A DNA stretch of 12,401 bases. It comes from JAUVXY01 sp964392345 (GTDB lineage: Bacteria > Actinomycetota > Humimicrobiia > Humimicrobiales > Humimicrobiaceae). The position numbers and the translations under genes are program-made. The stretch spans positions 1 through 12,401 of the forward strand of contig CAYMPQ010000053.1 of the NCBI GenBank assembly GCA_964392345.1, written 5' to 3'. This document shows, in pieces, positions 4,726 to 12,097 of the stretch. The notes under the pieces were generated by a model, which was given only the letters and a program-made list of their open reading frames with translations, was not told the origin of the DNA and did not search any database. Within the stretch, counting starts at the first letter, position 1, and every line of letters starts with the position of its first letter.

Positions 4726-7347
4726 ATGCAAATAGATAAATTTACAATAAAAGCACAAGAAGCACTTTCAAGGGCTCAAAATATTGCATCTGAGTATGGG
4801 CATCAGAGCATAGACGACATTCATCTGGCAGCTGCGCTGCTTGAGCAGAAAGAGGGTATAATTCAGCCAATACTTCAAAAATTGGAAGTAAATACTGCTG
4901 ATTTCAGCAGAAAGATAAAAGATGCCATAGAAAAGTATCCAAAAGTATCAGGCCAATCTGCCCAGACTTATATCAGCCAGCAGTTAAATAATATTTTAGA
5001 TAGTGCCTCCAAAGAAGCTGAGCAGCTAAAAGATGAATATGTCAGCACCGAGCATATTTTAATTGCAATGTCAGAAAGTAGTGGCAATGTAGGACAAATT
5101 TTAAAACAGATGGGAGTAACAAGAGATAGAATATATAAGATTCTTGTTGAAATACGAGGAAATCAGAGAATTACTGATCAAAATCCTGAGGATAAATATC
5201 AGGCATTGCAAAGATTTGGAAAGGATATTACGGAACTTGCAGGAAGGGGAAAACTTGATCCAGTAATTGGCAGAGATGATGAAATAAGAAGAGTAATGCA
5301 GGTGTTGTCAAGAAGAACCAAGAATAACCCTGTCCTTATTGGAGACCCGGGTGTTGGTAAAACTGCGATAGTAGAAGGGCTTGCCCAGAGAATAGTATCC
5401 GGGGATGTGCCTGAAGGGCTAAAGAATAAAAAAGTTATAGCTTTAGATATTGGTTCAATTATAGCAGGGTCCAAATACAGGGGAGAGTTTGAAGACAGGT
5501 TAAAAGCTGTCTTAAAGGAAGTATCAAAATCTGAAGGGAAAATAATCTTGTTTTTAGACGAGCTTCATACTGTTGTCGGAGCCGGAGCAGCAGAAGGAGC
5601 AGTTGATGCTTCTAATATGTTAAAACCAATGCTGGCCCGCGGGGAACTTCATGCAATAGGCGCAACTACGCTGGATGAGTACAGGAAATATATTGAAAAA
5701 GATGCTGCCCTTGAGAGAAGGTTCCAGCCTGTTCAAATAAACGAGCCTTCTGTTGAGGACACTATTTCAATACTCAGGGGCCTTAAAGAAAAATACGAGG
5801 TGCACCACGGGGTGAGAATTAAAGATAGCGCCCTGGTCTCTGCAGCTGTGCTGTCTGACAGGTATATCTCTGACAGGTATCTGCCTGACAAGGCAATAGA
5901 TTTAGTTGATGAAGCGGCTTCTAAACTAAGGATTGAAATAGATAGCATGCCTACAGAAATAGATGAAGTGGAGAGAAAAATAAAACAGCTTGAGATTGAA
6001 GAGCAAGCGCTAAAAAAAGAGAAAGATAAGAATTCTATAGCCAGGATGGAAAAAATAAGGCGCGAGCTTTCCAATCTTAAGGAAAAAAGCAATAGTATGA
6101 AGGCTCACTGGCAGGAAGAAAAAAGGATAATTAAAAGCATAAGGAGTCTCAAAGAGGAAATAGAAAAGACAAAAATAGAGGCCGATCACGCAGAAAGAGA
6201 CGCAGACTTGCAAAAGGCAGCAGAGCTTCGGTATGGGAAACTTTTAGAGCTGGATAAAAAACTGGCAGAGGAAAATAAAAAACTTGAAGAGCTTCAAAAG
6301 AATCAAAAGATGCTGAAAGAAGAAGTAGATGAAGAAGATATTGCTGAAACTATATCTAAGTGGACAGGTATTCCTGTAACAAGGCTTATGGAGGCAGAAA
6401 TAGAAAAATTAATCCAAATGGAAGAAAGGCTAAAGAAAAGAGTTGTAGGGCAGGAAGAGGCGATATCATCTATATCTAACGCTATAAGGAGAGCAAGGGC
6501 AGGACTCCAGGACCCTAACCGGCCAATTGGATCATTTATATTCCTGGGTCCAACTGGTGTTGGGAAAACTGAGCTTTCAAAAGCCTTAGCTGAGTTTCTG
6601 TTTGATGATGAGAGGGCAATGATAAGGATTGATATGTCAGAATATATGGAAAAGCATACAGTATCAAGGCTTATTGGCGCTCCTCCAGGATATGTTGGCT
6701 ACGAAGAAGGCGGCTATCTAACAGAGGCTGTAAGAAGGAAGCCATACAGTGTAATGCTCCTTGATGAAATTGAAAAGGCTCATAGTGATGTATTTAATAT
6801 ACTGCTCCAGATTATGGATGATGGAAGACTTACAGACGGACACGGAAGGACTGTTGATTTTAAAAATACAGTTATAATAATGACTTCAAATATTGGCAGC
6901 CAGTGGATAACTGAACTTGACAGCAGAAATGAAGAAGAGATGAAAAAAAGAATTACAGAGGCCATGAGAGCACATTTTAAGCCAGAGTTTTTAAATAGAG
7001 TAGATGATATAATTATTTTCCACAGGCTGGGAGTAAATGAAATAAAGAAAATAGTTGAGATACAGCTTGAAGATCTAAAAGAAATTTTAAAAAGCAAAAA
7101 ACTATCTCTTGAAATAACAGAGGAAGCCAAAAGTCTTTTAGCAAAGGAAGGGTTTGATCCTGTATATGGGGCAAGGCCTCTAAAGAGGGTTATACAAAAC
7201 GAGGTTCAAAATGTTATTGCAGTCAAGCTCTTAAATGGAGAAGTTAAAGAAGGAGACAATATAATAATTGATGTAACTGGCCCGGAAGGGAGAAAATTAG
7301 TATTTAAAGTTGGAAAGAATAAAGCTGGAGAAGAAGTCAATTTCTAA
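4726..7347 (+). CDS. clpB: ATP-dependent disaggregase ClpB
   Basis: 873 residues, usual ClpB length. This hexameric AAA+ unfoldase threads aggregated proteins through its central pore in cooperation with DnaK/DnaJ. Order: two N-terminal Clp repeats (1-145: FTIKAQEALSRAQNIA, YVSTEHILIAM); AAA-1 with Walker A GDPGVGKT (206-213), pore loop KYRGEFEDR (around Tyr251), Walker B ILFLDEL (Asp278-Glu279) and ALERRFQPV; the long Lys/Glu-rich coiled-coil middle domain (about 400-525) that separates ClpB from ClpA; then AAA-2 with FLGPTGVGKT (608-615), pore loop GYVGY (655-659), Walker B LLDEIEKA (Asp680-Glu681), LNRVDD and sensor-2 GARPLKR. All key residues are present. The ATG at 4726 follows GAGGTGG (4708-4714). 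It is the last gene of the operon; a leftward gene ends 42 bp further on, and no convincing terminator is seen between them. Confidence 0.98.
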   Translation: MQIDKFTIKAQEALSRAQNIASEYGHQSIDDIHLAAALLEQKEGIIQPILQKLEVNTADFSRKIKDAIEKYPKVSGQSAQTYISQQLNNILDSASKEAEQLKDEYVSTEHILIAMSESSGNVGQILKQMGVTRDRIYKILVEIRGNQRITDQNPEDKYQALQRFGKDITELAGRGKLDPVIGRDDEIRRVMQVLSRRTKNNPVLIGDPGVGKTAIVEGLAQRIVSGDVPEGLKNKKVIALDIGSIIAGSKYRGEFEDRLKAVLKEVSKSEGKIILFLDELHTVVGAGAAEGAVDASNMLKPMLARGELHAIGATTLDEYRKYIEKDAALERRFQPVQINEPSVEDTISILRGLKEKYEVHHGVRIKDSALVSAAVLSDRYISDRYLPDKAIDLVDEAASKLRIEIDSMPTEIDEVERKIKQLEIEEQALKKEKDKNSIARMEKIRRELSNLKEKSNSMKAHWQEEKRIIKSIRSLKEEIEKTKIEADHAERDADLQKAAELRYGKLLELDKKLAEENKKLEELQKNQKMLKEEVDEEDIAETISKWTGIPVTRLMEAEIEKLIQMEERLKKRVVGQEEAISSISNAIRRARAGLQDPNRPIGSFIFLGPTGVGKTELSKALAEFLFDDERAMIRIDMSEYMEKHTVSRLIGAPPGYVGYEEGGYLTEAVRRKPYSVMLLDEIEKAHSDVFNILLQIMDDGRLTDGHGRTVDFKNTVIIMTSNIGSQWITELDSRNEEEMKKRITEAMRAHFKPEFLNRVDDIIIFHRLGVNEIKKIVEIQLEDLKEILKSKKLSLEITEEAKSLLAKEGFDPVYGARPLKRVIQNEVQNVIAVKLLNGEVKEGDNIIIDVTGPEGRKLVFKVGKNKAGEEVNF

Positions 7348-7389
7348 ATAAAGTTCTAAAGTTTTTATAGCCTGTGTCCTGAGAAAATC

Positions 7390-8193
7390 TCACGTAGAAG
7401 GTTTGGTTGTGATGTAAAGAGAAGACAAATCATCTGCTTCTTCTTTTAATTCTAAAAACTCATCTTCCAAGGCTTTGTGTATATCCTCTGTAATTTGTTT
7501 ATATACTTTTTTATCTGTTAAGTTTTTAAATTCTTCACTTATACTTTTTGTTAGAGGATCGATTGGCTTACCAACAAAAATATAGATCTTTCTAAATGTA
7601 TTAAGCATAAGTGCAACAATTCCTTCTGCTACGTTGTTTCTGCCAATCCATCTTTTTTCATCAGGTCCCTTGAGGATATCATGTATGTAGATGGGAATTA
7701 TAGGAAGTTTGGTTTTATAACTCAGATACGCTGCTCCCTTGTGAAACTTTTCAAATTTACCTTTTTTATTCAATCTACCTTCAGGAAATACTGCAAAAAA
7801 GACATTTTTTTTAGCAGATATTGAGAAAAGTTCTTTAAAGCTTTTAATATTTTTCATAAACTGTTTTTTGAAGATCGGGACACTGTTGGTAAATCTTCTC
7901 ATAAAAAAGTTAGTAAATCTGTTTCTAAAATTTTCGCTGTCTGCCATGAAATAAATTTTCTTCTTAAGTACAGCCAGTATTATTATAGGATCTGCTCCTG
8001 TAACATGGTTTATGGCAAAAATTGCTGACTTATCATTAGGAATTCTTTTTATATTAATAACTCTAATTCTTATAAGCAGCCTATAATAATTTACGAATAA
8101 AATTCTTGGAATATCGCAGAATATATTTGCTATTTTACTTATTGAAATCCTAACTATTTTATAAGATTTTCTAAGCATAGTAAATTTTTTCAT
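7390..8193 (-). CDS. 1-acyl-sn-glycerol-3-phosphate acyltransferase-family protein (PlsC-like)
   Basis: 267 residues. PlsC-type enzymes transfer an acyl chain to lysophosphatidic acid to make phosphatidic acid at the cytoplasmic membrane face. Motif I, the catalytic HxxxxD, is NHVTGADP (His63, Asp68). Motif III is FPEGRLN (136-142), followed by FHKGAAYLSYKTKLPIIPIYI, which corresponds to block IV. The N-terminal 45 residues are hydrophobic/basic with weak amphipathic character, consistent with membrane attachment. The C-terminal 70 residues are Lys/Glu-rich and less conserved. The ATG at 8193 overlaps the stop of the upstream Mut7-C gene (ATGA), so translation is probably coupled. It is the last gene of a leftward four-gene operon. 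Whether it is the housekeeping PlsC or a paralogue with another acceptor cannot be decided here. Confidence 0.88.
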   Translation of the reverse strand: MKKFTMLRKSYKIVRISISKIANIFCDIPRILFVNYYRLLIRIRVINIKRIPNDKSAIFAINHVTGADPIIILAVLKKKIYFMADSENFRNRFTNFFMRRFTNSVPIFKKQFMKNIKSFKELFSISAKKNVFFAVFPEGRLNKKGKFEKFHKGAAYLSYKTKLPIIPIYIHDILKGPDEKRWIGRNNVAEGIVALMLNTFRKIYIFVGKPIDPLTKSISEEFKNLTDKKVYKQITEDIHKALEDEFLELKEEADDLSSLYITTKPST

Positions 8194-8654
8194 TCTTTGT
8201 TTACTTTTTGGAAGATATTTTCAATCTTATTGTAGTGAGTTCCTCTCCAGTAATACTTGTCACAATTTTTACAAAATAAAAAAGTCTGGCTTGTTTTATA
8301 CACAAATTGGGGGACCTTATCCCTGACAAATTCTTTTTTTACCTTTAAAAGAAGACTATTGCATTTAAGACATCTAACAAGGTTGGGCTTTAATGCAACA
8401 GCGAGATCCAAACCTACCTGCTTTAGCTGATTAAGTGGTTTGTCATCTTTTATATATAAAAATTTTAGTGTGCCATTTTTAAATTCCCTCCTTGCGAGCA
8501 TAAGTGAATCCCTAGTTAATGCAGTGCGATTTTCATTTCTGGCTATTTTTATAAATTTACTGTCGTCTATATCATTTATGTATGCTACGTCATACCCTGC
8601 CATGCGCAGGTACCTGGCTAATTTCCCAAGCATTATATCTGCTATAAATTTCAT
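8190..8654 (-). CDS. Mut7-C RNase-domain protein with C-terminal zinc ribbon
   Basis: 154 residues. The N-terminus MKFIADIMLGKLARYLRMAGYDV is the signature opening of the Mut7-C domain, a PIN-like predicted RNase, with the acidic residue Asp6 and a second one in LTRDSLM (Asp49). A treble-clef-like zinc ribbon follows: CLKC (Cys95, Cys98) and CKNC (Cys128, Cys131), ending in DKYYWRGTHY, the typical 'YWxGTH' ending of these proteins. Biochemical function is not established for most members; RNA cleavage is a prediction from the fold. The gene overlaps its upstream neighbour (yihY-like stop) and its downstream neighbour (plsC-like start), each by an ATGA, so it is made from the same message as two membrane-linked proteins. 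All four cysteines and both acidic residues are present, so it is probably active. Confidence 0.87.
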   Translation of the reverse strand: MKFIADIMLGKLARYLRMAGYDVAYINDIDDSKFIKIARNENRTALTRDSLMLARREFKNGTLKFLYIKDDKPLNQLKQVGLDLAVALKPNLVRCLKCNSLLLKVKKEFVRDKVPQFVYKTSQTFLFCKNCDKYYWRGTHYNKIENIFQKVNKE

Positions 8655-9499
8655 GTTTTAACTAAATCCAGAGAATTTATCTCTGCTCCAAGCAAAAGAA
8701 TAAAACTTGATATGTATATCCAGAAAAGAAAACCAATTATTGAACCTACTGAGCCGTATGTTAATTCAAAATTGGCAAATTTATTTGTAAAGATGATAAA
8801 AAAATGTTTTGATATCTCCCACGAAAATGCTGCAAATAATGCTCCCTTATAAATATTATATTTAAAGTGGGTTTTTCTATTAGTTCCAAAAAAGTAGATA
8901 AGACTGAAAATTGTAAAATTAAGTGCAAGCCCTAAAAGTATGGGCAGTGCTTTAAATAGATATGTTGATACAGTTCTGTCTAAATTTAAAAGAATTATAA
9001 TTTTATTTGTCAGATAAAATAATGCTGTGGAAAAGACGAATGATAATAAAACCAATATAAATATCATGGTTATTATTAAAAAACCAACAATTTTTTGCTT
9101 CCAAAATTTTCTCTGGGATTTGGTTCTGTAAATTTTATTTAGCGAATACTGAATGGAATCAAAGACATAGGTAGCTGCCAATGCCAGAAAAAATAGTCCG
9201 GCAATTCCTATGCCAGCCCTGTTTGTTATTGCCATTTCGATGTTTGATTCTGTAAAGTTATATATGATCGGGATTCTTTCTTTAACAAAATCAAGTATTG
9301 CTATCTGGATTCCCAGAATATTAATTAATGTACCGGATAAAGAAATCAATATAAGCATCATAGGGAAAATAGAGAAGACAAAGTAATAGGAAATTGAAGA
9401 TGACAAAAAGAGACAGCCATCTGATATGACTTTTTTAACCAATCTTCTTATGTATCTTACTATATTTTTTAAAAAAAATTTTAATTTTTTAGATCCCAT
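8651..9499 (-). CDS. YihY/BrkB-family multi-pass membrane protein
   Basis: About 282 residues from ATG 9499; a TTG at 9508 would give 285. Neither start has a strong ribosome site. The family has six predicted transmembrane helices, and the hydrophobic stretches here fit: FLSSSISYYFVFSIFPMMLILISLSGTLI, AGLFFLALAATYVFDSIQYSLNKIYR, IVGFLIITMIFILVLLSFVFSTALFYL, ALPILLGLALNFTIFSLIYFFG, GALFAAFSWEISKHFFIIF and the C-terminal YGSVGSIIGFLFWIYISSFILLLGAEIN. The motif S-x-Y-F-x-x-F-S-x-F-P near the N-terminus, the YGS-x-G-x-x-x-x-x-x-x-W stretch and the terminal LLGAEIN are characteristic. The family was once called ribonuclease BN by mistake and is now treated as membrane proteins of unknown function (envelope or transport roles suspected). 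It overlaps the Mut7-C gene by ATGA and starts 44 bp after the mgtC-like stop. Confidence 0.9.
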   Translation of the reverse strand: MGSKKLKFFLKNIVRYIRRLVKKVISDGCLFLSSSISYYFVFSIFPMMLILISLSGTLINILGIQIAILDFVKERIPIIYNFTESNIEMAITNRAGIGIAGLFFLALAATYVFDSIQYSLNKIYRTKSQRKFWKQKIVGFLIITMIFILVLLSFVFSTALFYLTNKIIILLNLDRTVSTYLFKALPILLGLALNFTIFSLIYFFGTNRKTHFKYNIYKGALFAAFSWEISKHFFIIFTNKFANFELTYGSVGSIIGFLFWIYISSFILLLGAEINSLDLVKT

Positions 9500-9542
9500 A
9501 ATCTGCAAATGAAAATTTAATTACAGAAAAATAAAGAAGAAG

Positions 9543-10220
9543 CTAACTGATTGTCACCTTTTCAATTTCCTTTAATTTGCTCAATTGCTGCAATATCTTA
9601 ATGGAAAATTCAGGGTCTCTGCTTTGGACATTTACGGTAAGCATCATTTTATTTTTTTCATCATCAAAGTTATATTTTTTATATCTGACATTTGTAGAAA
9701 CTTTTTCAAGAAAATTCTTTATTTCCTTATAGCTGGTAAAATTTTCGGAAGTGGTGATATTTATCGTATAATTAGGTATCCTGACAAATTTTTCCTCAAT
9801 GTATTTTACTGTACTTAGAGCCAAAAATCCCAATATTGTTGTAGCTGCTGCCAGGTAATACATTTTTGTTCCAAGCGCTAAGCCAATTGATGCTGCAACC
9901 CATATGCTGGCAGCAGTGGTTACCCCCTTAACCAAACTGCCCTGCCTGAAAATAGCACCAGCGCCAATAAATCCTATCCCTGTTACTACGCCAGCAGCTA
10001 TGCGTGATGGATCAAAACCAGTCTGGGAAGAAAATCCGAGACAGGACACAATTGTAAAAGATGTTGCACCAAGACATACAAGGGTGTGAGTTCTAAGTCC
10101 TGCTGGCCTGTCATGGCGCTCTCTTTGAAGACCTATTATGCCGCCAAAAACGCATGCAAGCAAACAGGGGATTAAGATGTCATAAATAAATTTGGATGTA
10201 TCAAATTCAAAATATTCCAT
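9543..10220 (-). CDS. MgtC/SapB-family inner-membrane protein
   Basis: 225 residues. The N-terminal membrane domain (about 12-140, four to five helices) carries the family signature GGIIGLQRERHDRPAGLRTHTLVCLGA (from residue 26) and VTGIGFIGAGAIFRQGSLVKGVTTAASIWVAASIGLALG. The C-terminal 80 residues (IPNYTINIT...IEKVTIS) are a soluble beta-alpha-beta, ACT-like domain, as in the longer MgtC proteins. MgtC of Salmonella helps survival in low magnesium and inhibits the F1F0 ATP synthase; most family members, like this one, have no assigned role. The ATG at 10220 has a weak upstream AAAGAA. It is the first gene of the leftward operon, with the YihY-like gene 44 bp downstream, and is divergent from the site-2 protease gene, with about 215 bp shared between the two starts. 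No magnesium-sensing leader is recognisable. Confidence 0.93.
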   Translation of the reverse strand: MEYFEFDTSKFIYDILIPCLLACVFGGIIGLQRERHDRPAGLRTHTLVCLGATSFTIVSCLGFSSQTGFDPSRIAAGVVTGIGFIGAGAIFRQGSLVKGVTTAASIWVAASIGLALGTKMYYLAAATTILGFLALSTVKYIEEKFVRIPNYTINITTSENFTSYKEIKNFLEKVSTNVRYKKYNFDDEKNKMMLTVNVQSRDPEFSIKILQQLSKLKEIEKVTIS

Positions 10221-10253
10221 TTCTTTAAAAAACTTATTTTAACAATGACTTAT

Positions 10254-10284
10254 ATTTTATCATATTTCTATATATTCATACCAA
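10254..10284 (-). promoter_or_regulatory. Possible promoter of the mgtC-yihY-mut7C-plsC operon
   Basis: On the minus strand TTGGTA (10284-10279) and TAAAAT (10259-10254) are separated by 19 bp. The -10 is preceded by TGA, giving an extended -10 (TGnTAAAAT), which can offset the long spacer. It lies about 34 bp upstream of the mgtC-like start. The match is moderate and the region is very A/T-rich. Confidence 0.35.
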
Positions 10285-10317
10285 TTTGATGTGTTTATTT
10301 TTTAATAATTGATAGTG

Positions 10318-10323
10318 TATAAT
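10318..10323 (+). promoter_or_regulatory. -10 element for the site-2 protease gene
   Basis: Perfect TATAAT at 10318-10323 preceded by GTG. The region 16-18 bp upstream is T-rich (TTTATT) and offers no good -35 box. If used, it gives a leader of about 107 bases ahead of the ATG at 10437. Confidence 0.4.
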
Positions 10324-10329
10324 GTGAAC

Positions 10330-10436
10330 ATAACTGAAAGCTGGAGGTGATTAGCTGGAGTAGCAAGGTTTAAAAATTATACCTACCTGCTGCTGTTAAA
10401 GCAGTATCATTAAAGTACGATTAGGGACAAAGATAA
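10330..10436 (+). promoter_or_regulatory. Structured leader of the site-2 protease gene, with an orphan Shine-Dalgarno
   Basis: The leader contains a perfect anti-16S sequence, GGAGGTGATT at 10343-10352, about 85 bases before the real start codon. AGCTGGAG occurs twice (10340-10347, 10353-10360). AGTAGC (10359-10364) and AGGT (10366-10369) can pair with ACCT (10385-10388) and GCTGCT (10389-10394), leaving one bulged A. Alternatively CTGCT (10391-10395) pairs with AGCAG (10401-10405). These two foldings are mutually exclusive, as in regulatory leaders. No known riboswitch class was recognised. The second, genuine ribosome site is AGGGA at 10423-10427. Confidence 0.35.
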
Positions 10437-11564
10437 ATGTTTAGGTCTTCAGTGAAATTATTTAAGATATATGGAATAGAAATAAGGCTTGACTATAGCT
10501 GGTTTATTATATTTGCACTAATTGCCTACTATTTCGGGTTTGACTATTTTCCAAGAGTACTGCCTGCTCTGGGACTGGGGTATATGATAATAATAACAAT
10601 TATAACTACGCTATTATTTTTCTTTTCTGTCCTGTTTCATGAAATGAGTCATTCCATAGTTGCTATAAAGAATGGAGTTCCCGTAAAAAGAATATCGTTA
10701 TTTATTTTTGGTGGAATGGCACAAATTGAAAAGGAGCCAGATACTCCGCAGAGTGAATTTGTTATAGCAATTGCGGGTCCTGCAGCAAGCTTTTTTTTGG
10801 CTGCAGTATTTGGCATCATATGGGCTTTTGCCAAAAATATCGGATTTATAGGAGAGCCTGTTAAATATCTTGCTTTAATTAATATCATGCTTGGTGTATT
10901 TAATCTTCTCCCGGGATACCCTCTTGATGGAGGAAGGGTTTTAAGGTCAATAGTATGGAAAATTTCTGGAAGCCTTAAGCGAGCAACTTTTGTAGCTTCA
11001 ACTGCGGGAAGGGTCATAGGGTTTATGATTGTTGGTGTAGGAATTTTCTTTTTCTTTGCGGGCAATTTATTAAATGGCGTATGGCTGGTTTTCATTGGAT
11101 GGTTCTTGCAAACATCGTCGCAGATGAGTTACAGGCAGCTTATTTTTGAAACTTCTATAAAGGGGATAAAAATAAAAGATATAGTAAATAAAAATGTTAC
11201 CAGTGTCCCAGGGGATACAACAATAGAAGACTTGGTAAATGATTATTTTATGAAATATAAATATGGGAGGTTTCCTGTAGTTGAGGATTTTGAAAGCGAA
11301 AGGCTCATAGGTGTTATTTCTTTACATGACATAAAAAGTGTTCCCAGGGAAGGTTGGAAAAGCACAAAAGTCGGGGATATAGTAAAGGCAGTATCAGAAA
11401 ATGAAAAGGTTAATATGAACATGGAAGTGTCTGATGCCATAAAAAGGATGAGTAAAGATGACCTAAGCCATTTAGTTGTGACATCAGGGAATAAATTAAT
11501 AGGAATAATTACCAAAAGCGATGTTATGAGGTTTATCAAGCTCAGGTCAGAACTCTACCAATAG
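10437..11564 (+). CDS. Site-2-type intramembrane zinc metalloprotease (M50) with two CBS domains
   Basis: 375 residues. The protein is a membrane-embedded protease that cleaves transmembrane substrates. The zinc site is HEMSH (His68, Glu69, His72), with the third ligand in NLLPGYPLDGGR (Asp164). Hydrophobic segments surround both motifs: YSWFIIFALIAYYFGFDYF; MIIITIITTLLFFFSVLFHEMSH; FVIAIAGPAASFFLAAVFGIIWAF; YLALINIMLGVFNLLPGY; and VIGFMIVGVGIFFFFAGNLLNGVWLVFIGWFL. The C-terminal 130 residues form two CBS motifs (IKDIVNKNVTSVPGDTTIEDLV...RFPVVED...LIGVISLHDIKSV, and VGDIVKAVSENEKVNMNMEVSDAIKRM...LSHLVVTSGNKLIGIITKSDVMRF), which usually bind adenine nucleotides. There is no PDZ domain, so this belongs to the CBS-bearing Rip3-like group, distinct from RseP. 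The ATG at 10437 has AGGGA ten bases upstream. The substrate is unknown and no anti-sigma factor lies nearby. Confidence 0.93.
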   Translation: MFRSSVKLFKIYGIEIRLDYSWFIIFALIAYYFGFDYFPRVLPALGLGYMIIITIITTLLFFFSVLFHEMSHSIVAIKNGVPVKRISLFIFGGMAQIEKEPDTPQSEFVIAIAGPAASFFLAAVFGIIWAFAKNIGFIGEPVKYLALINIMLGVFNLLPGYPLDGGRVLRSIVWKISGSLKRATFVASTAGRVIGFMIVGVGIFFFFAGNLLNGVWLVFIGWFLQTSSQMSYRQLIFETSIKGIKIKDIVNKNVTSVPGDTTIEDLVNDYFMKYKYGRFPVVEDFESERLIGVISLHDIKSVPREGWKSTKVGDIVKAVSENEKVNMNMEVSDAIKRMSKDDLSHLVVTSGNKLIGIITKSDVMRFIKLRSELYQ

Positions 11565-11581
11565 AGCTATTTTGGCTGCAG

Positions 11582-11615
11582 CATTGTATCGGTAAGACAA
11601 CTTATCTGGTGCAAT
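11582..11615 (+). other. Imperfect stem-loop downstream of the protease gene
   Basis: GGTAAG pairs with CTTATC around an ACAA loop in the 11591-11606 region, with weaker outer pairing (ATTG with CAAT). No T-run follows, so it is not an intrinsic terminator. It is one of the few features of the 113 bp between the protease gene and the YtxH-like gene. Confidence 0.3.
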
Positions 11616-11632
11616 ATAAATCTTAAATAGTT

Positions 11633-11638
11633 TATAAT
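11633..11638 (+). promoter_or_regulatory. Possible -10 element for the YtxH-like gene
   Basis: TATAAT at 11633-11638, 40 bp ahead of the chosen ATG. No good -35 is seen at the right distance and the area is A/T-rich. Confidence 0.3.
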
Positions 11639-11677
11639 AAATATATATAAAATTTATTGTTAATGGAGTTGGAACGA

Positions 11678-11974
11678 ATGACTAAATCTAAAGAAAATAA
11701 TAGCAGCAGGTCAGGTGAGAGAAGTTCTATAGAAGCAGTGTCTATAATTGTTTTTTCCATGTTTGCAGGGTTTATTCTTGGGTTGCTTTTTGCCCCTCAG
11801 TCAGGGAAAAAGACAATAAGAGATTTGGCTGTTAAGTTGAGAGAACTGGAGGATAGGGGAAAGTTTGCCTTAGTGGAAGCAAAAGTAATGGGCGAAGAAT
11901 TATTTGAGAAAAGTAAGGAAAGAGTTGAAGAGGTATCCTCAAAAATTAAAAGCAAAATAGAGCCTGATAAATAA
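11678..11974 (+). CDS. Small YtxH-like membrane protein
   Basis: 98 residues from ATG 11678. In-frame TTG 11657 and ATG 11663 exist further upstream, but GGAG at 11664-11667 is correctly spaced (10 bases) only for 11678. The sequence has a polar N-terminus (MTKSKENNSSRSGERSS), one transmembrane helix (about residues 20-38, AVSIIVFSMFAGFILGLLF), and immediately after it the FAPQSGKKTIRDL signature of YtxH-like proteins (usually GxxxGLLFAPxxGxxTR). The charged C-terminal half (LRELEDRGKFALVEAKVMGEELFEKSKERVEEVSSKIKSKI) is a likely amphipathic helix or coiled coil exposed in the cytoplasm. YtxH-like proteins are small envelope or general-stress proteins with no defined biochemical activity. The gene lies 113 bp after the protease gene and may be co-transcribed or have its own promoter. 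About 120 bp separate it from tRNA-Lys. Confidence 0.82.
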   Translation: MTKSKENNSSRSGERSSIEAVSIIVFSMFAGFILGLLFAPQSGKKTIRDLAVKLRELEDRGKFALVEAKVMGEELFEKSKERVEEVSSKIKSKIEPDK

Positions 11975-11997
11975 AATAGAATTTACCTGTGGACTTA

Positions 11998-12026
11998 TTG
12001 ACATAGATATTTTGCTATAGTAGACT
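11998..12026 (+). promoter_or_regulatory. Promoter candidate for the tRNA-Lys / tRNA-Glu array
   Basis: A perfect TTGACA at 11998-12003, 17 bp, then TAGACT at 12021-12026 (4 of 6 matches to TATAAT). A TATAGT also starts at 12016 but is too close to this -35. It lies about 70 bp upstream of tRNA-Lys, beyond the YtxH-like gene. Confidence 0.45.
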
Positions 12027-12097
12027 TTACATTTGCTGTTTTACTGTTTATGGAGAATCACTAAATTATTTGGATTATAAGCAGTATTGCACTTTGA

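Noticed and set aside
7380..7392. TGAGA-AAA-TCTCA stem as a bidirectional terminator between clpB and the plsC-like gene
   Set aside because: The stem is only 5 bp with a 3-base loop, overlaps the plsC-like stop codon, and has no T-run on either side.
8440..8661. 73-residue plus-strand frame opposite the Mut7-C gene
   Set aside because: It is antisense to a well-supported gene with conserved cysteines, and it has no Shine-Dalgarno.
10347..10373. Eight-codon GTG leader peptide (MISWSSKV) upstream of the site-2 protease
   Set aside because: The GTG lies within the GGAGGTGATT sequence itself, so it has no ribosome site of its own.
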